Shown in pieces: positions 28,946 to 37,913 of a DNA stretch of 64,000 bases. Within the stretch, counting starts at the first letter, position 1; the number at the start of each line of letters is the position of its first letter. The translations under genes and the position numbers were made by a program. Origin of the DNA: an uncultured Lachnospiraceae bacterium. Lineage in GTDB: Bacteria > Bacillota > Clostridia > Lachnospirales > Lachnospiraceae. The notes beneath the pieces were generated by a model, which saw only the letters and a program-made list of their open reading frames with translations, had not been told where the DNA came from and did not search any database. The stretch covers positions 1 to 64,000 of the forward strand of contig CAMVHB010000004.1 in the NCBI GenBank assembly GCA_947167155.1, in the 5' to 3' direction.

Positions 28946-30436
28946 TTACTGCAGCAGCTGCAGTGCCATCTGAGGCAGCTCATTCGCCTGGGAAAGCGCA
29001 CTGGTTCCGGCCTGGGCAATCACGTTGTCCTTTGTATATTCCGTCATTTCCTTTGCCATATCTGTGTCCTTGATCCTCGAAAGGGCGCTGGTGACATTTT
29101 CGGAAGTCGCATCAAGAGACGTTCTCGCATACTCCAGCCGGTTTGAATAAGCACCTATCTTTGAACGGATCTCCGAAACCCTTGTAATGGCGGAATCAAT
29201 GCTCGCAATAGCGCGGTCAGCCCCGCCGACCTCCACAACATTGAGGTCGTCGATATAGAGGGACTTTGCGTCTGTGGGAGGTATCTTTACGGAAAGTATC
29301 TGATTCTCGTTCGCGCCGATCTGAAGATCCATGGGACCCTTGTCTGTTACATCAAGGGTGACTTTGTCACTGACCTCTCCACCGTCCTTAAGAAGAAAGC
29401 TGATCTTGAAATCATTTGTATCGGTAATCGTCACAATGCTTCCGCTGTCATTTCCGGAATAGGTGACCGTGGCGTTCGGATGATCCTTGAATGCGGAGGG
29501 ATCTGCTGTATCGATCGTCACTACCGGATCCCTTCCTATGCCTATATGAACCTGATGTCCGTCCTCAGTTCCATGGCCGTCACAATCGGAAAAGCCCAAA
29601 AAATTGTCTTCTCCCCCGTCAAGATTTATGGTGACGACCTCAAGCCTGGCGCCGCTCCCGTACATCTGGCTGGTGATATAGTCTCCGTTTACACCACCAG
29701 CCTCAAGATTCGCACCGGCTATCTCAGCGGTATTTCTGATCGCTTCATAAGCCTCGGCTTTCGTCATTTCTTTTGTGAGAGTGCAGGACACTCCGTTTAT
29801 CTTCAGGATACCATTGAAATCATATTTGGTTGTGGTGTCAGTTGCACTCGGCAGACCGCTCAGCGGCATATCCGCCCTTGCTCCGGCACCGGAAGTCTCA
29901 GCTTTCGGTGTTGCGGTTTTTGCGATTGAAAACGAATATTTTCCAACCTCCACATTGTCGGAAACCTGTATCCTCTCCACATAGTCAGCTTCCCTGTTCG
30001 GATAGACCTGCGTATTCAGGGAGCCGTTAAGGAGCGACTTTGTATTGAATTCCGTTGTTTCTGAAATACGCGATATCTCGGACTTGATCTGATCTAACTC
30101 TGTCTGGATGGACCTTCTGTCCGAAACAGTGTTCGTATCATTTGCAGCCTGCACCGAAAGCTCACGCATTCTCTGGAGCATATCATGGATCTCGCCCAGA
30201 GCGCCGTCTGCGATCTCCATCACTGATGTGCCATCGAGAGAATTCTGAGAGGCGCGGTCAAGCCCGTTGATCTGGGACTGCATCTTGTTTGAGATCGCAA
30301 AGCCGGAAGGGTTGTCCTTGGCGTGATTGACCTTGAGGCCGCTTGAAAGCCTCTCCATAGAGGCCCTGAGATTGTCCTCGGTCCGAAGAAGGTGCTTGTT
30401 TGAAACGACTGCGGAAATATTGTGGTTGATCTTCAT
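28946..30436 (-). CDS. Flagellin
   Basis: MKINHNISAVVSNKHLLRTEDNLRASMERLSSGLKVNHAKDNPSGFAISNKM ... C-term MTEYTKDNVIAQAGTSALSQANELPQMALQLLQ; start moved to MKINHN. Confidence 0.97.
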   Translation of the reverse strand: MKINHNISAVVSNKHLLRTEDNLRASMERLSSGLKVNHAKDNPSGFAISNKMQSQINGLDRASQNSLDGTSVMEIADGALGEIHDMLQRMRELSVQAANDTNTVSDRRSIQTELDQIKSEISRISETTEFNTKSLLNGSLNTQVYPNREADYVERIQVSDNVEVGKYSFSIAKTATPKAETSGAGARADMPLSGLPSATDTTTKYDFNGILKINGVSCTLTKEMTKAEAYEAIRNTAEIAGANLEAGGVNGDYITSQMYGSGARLEVVTINLDGGEDNFLGFSDCDGHGTEDGHQVHIGIGRDPVVTIDTADPSAFKDHPNATVTYSGNDSGSIVTITDTNDFKISFLLKDGGEVSDKVTLDVTDKGPMDLQIGANENQILSVKIPPTDAKSLYIDDLNVVEVGGADRAIASIDSAITRVSEIRSKIGAYSNRLEYARTSLDATSENVTSALSRIKDTDMAKEMTEYTKDNVIAQAGTSALSQANELPQMALQLLQ

Positions 30437-30554
30437 GGCGCGTACCCCCAAAGCAAACTGATTTTGCTCTTTAAAAATCCTGTTACGCGTCCATGCGTCC
30501 TGGAATTATTATAGAAAGATAATATGACCCGGCATCCGTGCCGTTACAGATAAT

Positions 30555-30582
30555 ATATCGGCCAAGTGACAGCCAAACCTTA
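30555..30582 (-). promoter_or_regulatory. Sigma-28/sigma-D type promoter for flagellin (TAAG-N16-GCCGATAT)
   Basis: Minus strand: TAAG 30579-30582, GCCGATAT 30555-30562; -35 overlaps stop codon of upstream gene. Confidence 0.75.
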
Positions 30583-33500
30583 GTCCCTTGCTCTTGAAAG
30601 CACTGAGATTATCGCCCTTGCTATACCGTAAAGGCGTCGGGTGGAAATCCCCTCATCGTCAGAGAGTGATGGTGTCTGCAAAAAGCCAAAGTCCGCTTCC
30701 TCTCCCGCCGAGGGAGAGTCCGTAAATACGGCATTTGTATTGACCCTTGTCTTCAGTGAGACGGAAAGCTCCGACTGTGCGCCCGCCTCCCTTGCTATTG
30801 CTTCATTAAGAGCTTCCTGCGCACTCTTAAGTATCGCGTCGGTCTTAGATGAGTCGCTTTCAAATGCGCCCTTTATATGTCCGTCCTGATATTTCAGCGT
30901 CGCAGTGATCGAGCCCATATTGTCAAAGACCATTGAAAGATCGACAGCCCCCTTCTCCTCCTCGCCACGAACGATCTTCAGCATCATTGTGCCGTTCTCA
31001 TCCGCAACAAGGATAGGAATTTCATATGTCTCGCGCTTCTGCGCCATATCTGAGAGGATCTGAAGCTGCTTTGATATCTGCTTCATCCCTCGGACATCGA
31101 CTGATGAAACCTCCTGCTCGATAAGCATATCGTCCATGGCGTGCTCTGCCGTGTCTGCCAGCTTCCTCTGGGCCTCTGCCATCTCCTTCGGAGTCTTGGC
31201 CGCCTCGCCAAAGGCCCTCATCAGATCCTCCATCACGTCGGAAAGGTCTTTTTCTTCTGCCTTCTCATTTGTTTCGCTAAATACATTCCTTTCCTGCGAC
31301 GGTCTCTTCCCAAAAAGAGTGCGATACATCCGGTTCCTGTCGCTCATGAGCCCCTGCATCGCTGAAAGATAGACCGGAGATTCCGGGATATCAAGGCGTT
31401 CAAGGGCCTTATATACCTCTTTCTCCGAGGAAACAGCCCTCTTTATCTCTTCAAGGCTTTCTCTGTCATATTCGCTCTCAAGCCGCTCATCCTCAGCATT
31501 GTAGCCGCCTTCAGAAGACAGCCTCCCGTCCTCTCTCTGAAGCCGGTCTGCAAATTCCTCCGGTGTATATGAAAGATAATCCGTATCCGACGCCGCCGCG
31601 TGGAAGGTCGCAGGATTTAGATAATCAGCGCTCTCAACCATCTTTCCTGCCTGGAAAGCCTTCTCTATCTGCTGTGAGATCGAAAGAGAACCCAAGTCCT
31701 TTGCATTAACCCCACCGAAATCATCATCCACGGTATAATCCATACCCCGATGGCGCCGCGAGCGAAGACCTGTCAGCATATTCTTGAGATTGATGTCCGC
31801 ACCCTCGAGCATGAGCTGCCCTATCACGGCACCGTCGGTCTTCTCGACTGAATAGATGAGCCGGGCTATGCCTTTGTAGGCGGAAAGTTCGTCTTCTGAA
31901 AGTGCTCCGGTCCTCTCGGCTTTGTAGAGGAATTTCCCAAAGCCTTCCTCCGGAGTTTTGTTTTCGTTATTGATCTTCTGAGCCGTCTCCTTGAGCTCTG
32001 AAAGGCTCATTTCAAGAGGATTTTGACCATTCCGTATCATCGAAGCCACGGTTCCCGGGCGAAGGAGGCTTAAGGTTTGACGAACCTCAAGAAGGGAGGC
32101 CTTTGCGGACATTATATTATCTTTGTTTATCTCTATTGAATTGTAACCAAGAACACGCACTGCGGATTGATTGTCCTCGTTATCCTCCATATCAAGTGAA
32201 GAAAGGATGTCAGAGACATTTGAAAAAGCTTTTTTGATGCTGTCACCAAGATCACGGCGTACCTCGGTCCCGAAGGTCTCGTAGGCGTCCTGCGCTCTTT
32301 CATAAGAAAGCTTGAAGCTCACGGAATCGTCCCTCACCGTGGAAAGGGACTGTGACATCATTGAAAAGCTCTTGTAGGTGCCCAGGAACTCTATCGGAGT
32401 GCCCTTTATTTCTGAAACCGCAGCGTTTGTCTTCTCAAAGTTCTCGGAATTTACGGGGCTTTCGCTCTCTGCCTTGAGGAGCTCAAGGACGTCGGAAAGC
32501 GGGGCTGTATCTATATCAAGGCCGTGCCTCATTATCGAGCGGGCGGAAACGCCGGTCATGAGAAGGCTTGCCTCGGCAAGAGTCTTTTTCGCCGAGTCGA
32601 TATCAAAGGACAAAGCAGCTTCATCAGTTAAGGAAGAGCGCTCTGACTTCAGGCTTTCAAGCGCTGCAGGATTTCCGTTCAAAAACGATGCCCTTGCCCT
32701 CATCTCCATCCTGAAGGAAAGTGACTGCGAACCGGAGTCCTCCCTGTATGAGAACTCTGCGGAAAGTGTAAGTATTGAAAGCGTTCTGCCGCGGCGCACC
32801 ACGTTTTCGGCATCCTCGGGCGCCGCTTCATTTACTGCACGCGCTGCATCGGCGGAGGCATCATTCAAAGAAAGCCCGCTTATCACATAGGCTTCTCCCG
32901 GAGCCTTTCCTTCCTCTATCGCATCTGTTACGGCAGCAAGTATCTCATCCCCGTTTTCCTTCATTATCCCTTTGGTAAGGATAGTATAGGCATTCATATT
33001 TTCGGGCGTTACGGGAATGTCGTTTTCTATGAAGTCGGATATTACGTCTTTTCCAAGATCATCCGGCGAAAGATATGCTTTTTCAAAGACCGGGGAAAGC
33101 TGTCCTGAAGCCTCAAGAGCATCGGCCGCCTTCATGCTGTCTGAAGAGGCCGCATTTTCAGCGGCTCCGAAGGAAGCGCGGTAGACATTGTCTATCGTGG
33201 GTGAAAGAGAGTTCTTTACCATGAAAAGGGCGCTCTCCTTTGTGATACCGCCCTTGTCCATTATCTCTGAATATTTTGAAAGGGCTGCCTTGACCTCGGG
33301 ATGGTCCTCGATCGCCGCCTCCGAGATGTCTCCCATCTTTGAAACATCGACTCCGCCCTTTGCAAGATTGATCTTGATCTTGTCAGCGACAGTCACGAGC
33401 TCGTAGGGGTCCTCTGTGGAAAGGTCAAAACCCTCCTCTTTGCTCTCGGAATAGGCTTCTTCATTGAGGTCCTTCGCCGCCTTTGCCATCATCTGATTTT

Positions 33501-33759
33501 TCATCGAGATGTCGCTTTCGCTTGCGACGGCAGCATTGTCTGCATCCTCGATCGCCTCGGAAAGAAGGTCCTTTTTCCCATAAAAAGAATCCCGCGAGGA
33601 AAGAAGTCCCTTTCCCTGCAGGGACTGTGAAAGCTGAAATGTCGCGTCATTTGATGTGTCAAGCGTGATGTTTTCGCCTCTTTCAGACGCCCTTTTGAAA
33701 GCGCCCGACGCCATCGCGTCATTCTTCAGCTGCTCATAGCGGATCTCGTTAAGATGCAT
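30580..33759 (-). CDS. Large (1059 aa) flagellar-associated protein, DUF6240-like; FliK-like C-terminal module proposed
   Basis: Upstream of flagellin, sigma-28 promoter, C-terminal VFDNMGSITATLKYQDGHIKGAFESDSSKTDAILKSAQEALNEAIAREAG. Confidence 0.65.
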   Translation of the reverse strand: MHLNEIRYEQLKNDAMASGAFKRASERGENITLDTSNDATFQLSQSLQGKGLLSSRDSFYGKKDLLSEAIEDADNAAVASESDISMKNQMMAKAAKDLNEEAYSESKEEGFDLSTEDPYELVTVADKIKINLAKGGVDVSKMGDISEAAIEDHPEVKAALSKYSEIMDKGGITKESALFMVKNSLSPTIDNVYRASFGAAENAASSDSMKAADALEASGQLSPVFEKAYLSPDDLGKDVISDFIENDIPVTPENMNAYTILTKGIMKENGDEILAAVTDAIEEGKAPGEAYVISGLSLNDASADAARAVNEAAPEDAENVVRRGRTLSILTLSAEFSYREDSGSQSLSFRMEMRARASFLNGNPAALESLKSERSSLTDEAALSFDIDSAKKTLAEASLLMTGVSARSIMRHGLDIDTAPLSDVLELLKAESESPVNSENFEKTNAAVSEIKGTPIEFLGTYKSFSMMSQSLSTVRDDSVSFKLSYERAQDAYETFGTEVRRDLGDSIKKAFSNVSDILSSLDMEDNEDNQSAVRVLGYNSIEINKDNIMSAKASLLEVRQTLSLLRPGTVASMIRNGQNPLEMSLSELKETAQKINNENKTPEEGFGKFLYKAERTGALSEDELSAYKGIARLIYSVEKTDGAVIGQLMLEGADINLKNMLTGLRSRRHRGMDYTVDDDFGGVNAKDLGSLSISQQIEKAFQAGKMVESADYLNPATFHAAASDTDYLSYTPEEFADRLQREDGRLSSEGGYNAEDERLESEYDRESLEEIKRAVSSEKEVYKALERLDIPESPVYLSAMQGLMSDRNRMYRTLFGKRPSQERNVFSETNEKAEEKDLSDVMEDLMRAFGEAAKTPKEMAEAQRKLADTAEHAMDDMLIEQEVSSVDVRGMKQISKQLQILSDMAQKRETYEIPILVADENGTMMLKIVRGEEEKGAVDLSMVFDNMGSITATLKYQDGHIKGAFESDSSKTDAILKSAQEALNEAIAREAGAQSELSVSLKTRVNTNAVFTDSPSAGEEADFGFLQTPSLSDDEGISTRRLYGIARAIISVLSRARD

Positions 33760-33835
33760 AAAATACCGTCCTTTTCAATGCTTCACTCGAAATCCGTTTC
33801 GAAGATAAGGCTTTATCCCTAAGCCTACATATTTT

Positions 33836-33862
33836 TTATCGGCATTTAGTCCATAAGGTTTA
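33836..33862 (-). promoter_or_regulatory. Consensus sigma-28/sigma-D promoter TAAA-N15-GCCGATAA
   Basis: Minus strand TAAA(33859-33862)-CCTTATGGACTAAAT-GCCGATAA(33836-33843). Confidence 0.88.
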
Positions 33863-33884
33863 GTTTTGTGTTATCATATAGCCT

Positions 33885-34604
33885 ATGCTGATACTTGGAT
33901 TCCAGAAAACCACGCTGCTAGACTTTCCTGGAAAGCTTGCGTCTATCATATTCACAGGGGGCTGCAATCTTCGCTGCCCGTATTGTCAGAATTCAGAGCT
34001 TGCCTTTGCTCCTGATCCCGAAAAAACCGATGCCTTCTCAGAGGAGGAGGTTCTTTCCCACCTCAAAAAGCGACGCGGCATGCTCGAGGGCCTTGTGATC
34101 ACAGGCGGCGAGCCGACTCTTCAGAAGGACCTTATACCCTTCATCGAAAAGGTAAGGGCCCTTGATCTTTTGATAAAACTTGACACAAACGGGACAAATC
34201 CCGCATTATTAAAGAAACTTCTCGGCATGAAGCTCCTTGATTATGTTGCAATGGATATAAAGCAGTCACAGGATAATTATCCTGCTGCCTGCGGGCTTTC
34301 GGGCAGCGCAGCAGCTTCGCTTACAAAAAAGGTGATGGAATCTGTCTCCATCCTCCTTAACTGCAGCATCGATTATGAATTTCGTACCACAATAGTTTCA
34401 GAGCTTTTTAAAGACGAAGATCTTCCGAAGATCGCCTCTATGATCAAAGGTGCGAAAAGGTATTTCATTCAAGGCTTTTTGGAAAGTCCGGGAGTACCGG
34501 AGGGCTGTGCCTTTTCATCCCCCTCTCCGGCAAAAATGCATGAATATGAAAAGATAATGAAGTCGTATCTTCCGGAAACGGAAGTCTCACTTCGAGGATT
34601 ATAA
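33885..34604 (+). CDS. Anaerobic ribonucleoside-triphosphate reductase activating protein (radical SAM)
   Basis: TGGCNLRCPYCQNSEL, LVITGGEPTLQKDL. Confidence 0.93.
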   Translation: MLILGFQKTTLLDFPGKLASIIFTGGCNLRCPYCQNSELAFAPDPEKTDAFSEEEVLSHLKKRRGMLEGLVITGGEPTLQKDLIPFIEKVRALDLLIKLDTNGTNPALLKKLLGMKLLDYVAMDIKQSQDNYPAACGLSGSAAASLTKKVMESVSILLNCSIDYEFRTTIVSELFKDEDLPKIASMIKGAKRYFIQGFLESPGVPEGCAFSSPSPAKMHEYEKIMKSYLPETEVSLRGL

Positions 34605-34610
34605 ATAATA

Positions 34611-35207
34611 ATGAGATCACTTAAGGACCTTAAAAAATCAAAAAAGCCCTCAGCCATCTCCATGAGCGAGAGAGTGTTTTATACTGACCGACTGATGCTT
34701 CGCATTTGCTCGAAAAAGGACGCGCCCCTCGTATTGTCCTTCTACGACAGGAATCTTGAGGAGTTCGCAAAATATGAGCCTCTCCCGATGGTCGAGACAA
34801 GGACCATCTCCTTCCATGAGCAATGCCTGGAATTTGAAGAAAAGGAATTCGCGGAAATGAAGGAGGTGCGCTTCTTCCTCTTTCTCAAAGACAATCCTAT
34901 GGAGATCATCGGCACTGTGAGCTGCCGCGATATCAAGCACGCCTTCTATTCCTCAACAGAGATCGGTTACAAGATGGACGCCCGCTTCAGGCGATGCGGC
35001 TATATGAGCGAAGCCATTCGCTTCATGCTGCGATATGTAAAGGAAGTCCACCATCTTCACAGGGTTGAAGCCTATGTGATGCCGGACAATGAAGCGTCGC
35101 TTAAGCTCCTTCAGGGGCTTGGCTTCATAAAGGAGGGCTATCTTCACGACAAGCTCTGCCTCGATGATGTCTGGTATGACCACGTGCTTCTGACAAAACT
35201 GATCTGA
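34611..35207 (+). CDS. GNAT family N-acetyltransferase (RimJ/RimL-like)
   Basis: TDRLMLRICSKKDAPLVLSFY...EIGYKMDARFRRCGYMSEAIRFMLRYV...RVEAYVMPDNEASLKLLQGLGFIKEGYL. Confidence 0.93.
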   Translation: MRSLKDLKKSKKPSAISMSERVFYTDRLMLRICSKKDAPLVLSFYDRNLEEFAKYEPLPMVETRTISFHEQCLEFEEKEFAEMKEVRFFLFLKDNPMEIIGTVSCRDIKHAFYSSTEIGYKMDARFRRCGYMSEAIRFMLRYVKEVHHLHRVEAYVMPDNEASLKLLQGLGFIKEGYLHDKLCLDDVWYDHVLLTKLI

Positions 35208-35245
35208 CTCTTATGTACATTTAATTCTGCTACAGCTCCCAAATC

Positions 35246-35378
35246 ACAAAAAGGAACAGCCTTCGGATCTCTCCGAAGACTGTCCTTGTGAAGAAACATA
35301 TGAATGCTCTTTTTCGATACCGGAGAACCGATGGTTAAAGGGAGGAGGGAGGATCGGTGGTACTCTCCGGTTCGACAA
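35246..35378 (-). ncRNA. Candidate intergenic small RNA with C-rich (anti-Shine-Dalgarno-like) apical loop and intrinsic terminator
   Basis: Minus: promoter TTGATT-N17-GATAAA; hairpin TCGA-ACCGGAGA-(GTACC)-ACCGAT-[CCTCCCTCCTCCCTTTAACC]-ATCGGT-TCTCCGGT-A-TCGA; terminator hairpin AAGGACAGTCTTCGGA-GAGA-TCCGAAGGCTGTTCCTTTTT. Confidence 0.65.
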
Positions 35379-35456
35379 TGATAATTTATCACCTCATTGT
35401 GAAGAAAAATCAATCAAATTGTGTCCAAATTGTGAAATGATAGAAGGACCTTATCC

Positions 35457-35996
35457 ATGACAAAAGCAGCTCTTCGCGCTGAAAAACGAAAGACTCTTCG
35501 CCTCTCCCGCGAGCAAAAAGAAATAGAAGAACAGGAAAAAACCGACCTTTTCTTCATGAAGGAAGCCATGAAGCAGGCAAAAAAGGCTCTTTTGATCAGC
35601 GAGGTTCCCATAGGCTGCATTATCGTGAAAGATAATAAAATAATTGCCCGGGGCTACAACAAAAGGAACAACGACCACTCGGTACTCTCCCATGCCGAGA
35701 TCATCGCGATCAAAAAGGCATGTAAAAATCAAAACGACTGGCGGCTTGAGGACTGCACCATGTATATTACCCTTGAGCCCTGCCCTATGTGCGCCGGAGC
35801 AATAGTTCAGGCGCGTATCCCCCGCGTTGTCATAGCCTCCAGAAACAAAAAATCCGGCTGTGCCGGATCTGTAATAAATCTCCTGAACGAAAAGGGGTTC
35901 AATCATCAGTGCTCCGTGACATATTCCGTCATGGAAGATGAGTGCAGCACCCTTCTTTCCGGTTTCTTTAAAAACCTGAGAGAAAATCAGTCTTAG
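35457..35996 (+). CDS. tadA: tRNA adenosine(34) deaminase TadA-like
   Basis: SHAEIIAIKKACK, MYITLEPCPMCAGAIVQARIPRVV. Confidence 0.92.
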   Translation: MTKAALRAEKRKTLRLSREQKEIEEQEKTDLFFMKEAMKQAKKALLISEVPIGCIIVKDNKIIARGYNKRNNDHSVLSHAEIIAIKKACKNQNDWRLEDCTMYITLEPCPMCAGAIVQARIPRVVIASRNKKSGCAGSVINLLNEKGFNHQCSVTYSVMEDECSTLLSGFFKNLRENQS

Positions 35997-36006
35997 CTAC
36001 GCCACA

Positions 36007-37761
36007 CTAGGCTCCTCTGATCTGGTTCGGATCATTCTTCTTCATCTCCGCCTTGTGGATGTACATATCATTGTCGGCGTTCTTCAGTACCTCGTGGATC
36101 GTCCCCGACTCGGTATCGGAAAGCTTTGCAGCGCCTGAAGCAATGCTCAGTGTAATATTCAGTTTCGTATCCCTGTTCCAGTCCTCTTCCTCCATACGAA
36201 GATCGTGAAGTGCCTTTCCATAGCACCTGTCAAGATCGTCACCCGTCATAGTGGCGCAGAACTCGTCACCGCCGACCCTGTAAACATTTCCGTACTTGCT
36301 GAACGCCTTGTGTATGAGCGTTGCGGCAGCCTGGATGACCTTGTCGCCAACATCATGACCCAGGGTATCATTTACATGCTTGAAATTGTTGATATCAAAG
36401 TAAGCAATGAGAAGGTCGAAGTGGGAATCGAGATAAGCATTCCCGCTCAGAGTATCCTTGCTGAAATTGTCGCGAAGTATGTCAGAATCACGCTCGTAGG
36501 CGGTTCTGTTCAGTATTCCGGTCAGCTGATCCGTATAGGCCTTATCACGCTCGTTCATCAGATAACCCGTATCTGCGAGATGCTTTCTCGCCTCAAGCTC
36601 TGAATCTATGATCGAGAAGATAAGTGCTATGATCGCGCCAAAGAGCGTTGTAGGAGCGTCCTTTGTGGAGCCGTTGTCACTGATGAAGAAGAAGGCGTCA
36701 AAGACAACAGTCGCCGTAACAACCACCACACCCGCGAACATCCACCAGTCGATGTCCGCTTTTACATGCTCCGTGGCTGCATCCCGCAGCGACGCTATAA
36801 ACAGTTCGATGCCGACGATGATCACATAGAGCGCCATGATATAGAAGAAGAACAGGCACTCGTTCCATTCGAGGGTTCCACCGGTGGTAAGCGCAAGAGT
36901 TCCGACGACGCTTATGACATCCATGACGGCAAGGGTTATCGTCCAGGACTTCGTCTTGTGCGGCAGGATGGAGGCGACGAGGCAGAAGGCCGGAAGCGGA
37001 AAGATCAAAAGAGCCAGATATTTCGTCACCAGAAGAAGCTCCGTGGAATCAGGGAGCATGAGGATCGGTATATTTGATTCTATCATCAGCCAGTAGCCGC
37101 CTGCGATGCCCGAAAGAAAGAGTGAATTCCTCGAATAGCGGTATTTCAGATATTTCTGGGAAATCTCGTTGATAAGCCCTATGATCCCGACCATTATCAG
37201 GAATATGGCCAGAAGAAAAGCAACCCCGCTCTTCGTCATGATGTACTGAATGTGAAGATGAGAGGGTCCGATCATAAGACCGGAAAAGTTCATGCGGCTG
37301 GTCCCGCCTGTGTTTCTGGCAAGGAGCCTTATTTCCTTTCCCGACATATCGGGGCTTAAGGGGATGTGATGATAATATGTATCAAAGACGGAGCCGGAAA
37401 ACCGGTTCTTTGATTCAAAGTTGTATACCTCTTTGCCGTCTATCTTCACGGAAAAATTGATAAAGCGGCCGTTCATATTGAGGCAGTCGCCGGTATTGAT
37501 CTCCGGAAGTACATTGTAAGCCACTATCGTCCCGTCAGCGCTGCTGCTCTTGATATTGTAGAACGCCGAAAGGTTCACTCCCCTGCCGTTTTGATCTATC
37601 CATCCGTCGGAGTATTCCTGGAGTCTCCCTACTGTAGTGAAGTTAAGCCCGGTTGCCGTATTCACCGCGATCAGAATAGCTAAACCAAGTACAAGGATGA
37701 TCACAATGCCGATAGCGCTCTTCAGTTTTTGAGACATAAAAGACTTTATCTTGTCAGACAA
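36007..37761 (-). CDS. Membrane diguanylate cyclase (extracytoplasmic beta-rich domain, multi-TM, GGDEF)
   Basis: YRVGGDEFCATMTGDD; multiple TM segments. Confidence 0.93.
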   Translation of the reverse strand: MSDKIKSFMSQKLKSAIGIVIILVLGLAILIAVNTATGLNFTTVGRLQEYSDGWIDQNGRGVNLSAFYNIKSSSADGTIVAYNVLPEINTGDCLNMNGRFINFSVKIDGKEVYNFESKNRFSGSVFDTYYHHIPLSPDMSGKEIRLLARNTGGTSRMNFSGLMIGPSHLHIQYIMTKSGVAFLLAIFLIMVGIIGLINEISQKYLKYRYSRNSLFLSGIAGGYWLMIESNIPILMLPDSTELLLVTKYLALLIFPLPAFCLVASILPHKTKSWTITLAVMDVISVVGTLALTTGGTLEWNECLFFFYIMALYVIIVGIELFIASLRDAATEHVKADIDWWMFAGVVVVTATVVFDAFFFISDNGSTKDAPTTLFGAIIALIFSIIDSELEARKHLADTGYLMNERDKAYTDQLTGILNRTAYERDSDILRDNFSKDTLSGNAYLDSHFDLLIAYFDINNFKHVNDTLGHDVGDKVIQAAATLIHKAFSKYGNVYRVGGDEFCATMTGDDLDRCYGKALHDLRMEEEDWNRDTKLNITLSIASGAAKLSDTESGTIHEVLKNADNDMYIHKAEMKKNDPNQIRGA

Positions 37762-37913
37762 CTTTCCTACCGCCTCAAAATCAAAAAAACAAAAAAGACC
37801 TAGTCTTTTGGATTATAGCATTTACGATTATGGAAAAAAACCTTTTTTTACGGATGATTATGTGGTACTTTTTATTTTGACTCTTTTCGATCAATCTATG
37901 GAGGAAGCGCAAC

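Noticed and set aside
35144-35413. 89-aa minus-strand ORF overlapping the candidate sRNA
   Set aside because: Low-quality composition, overlaps the end of the GNAT gene antisense, no RBS; the hairpin/terminator structure explains the region better
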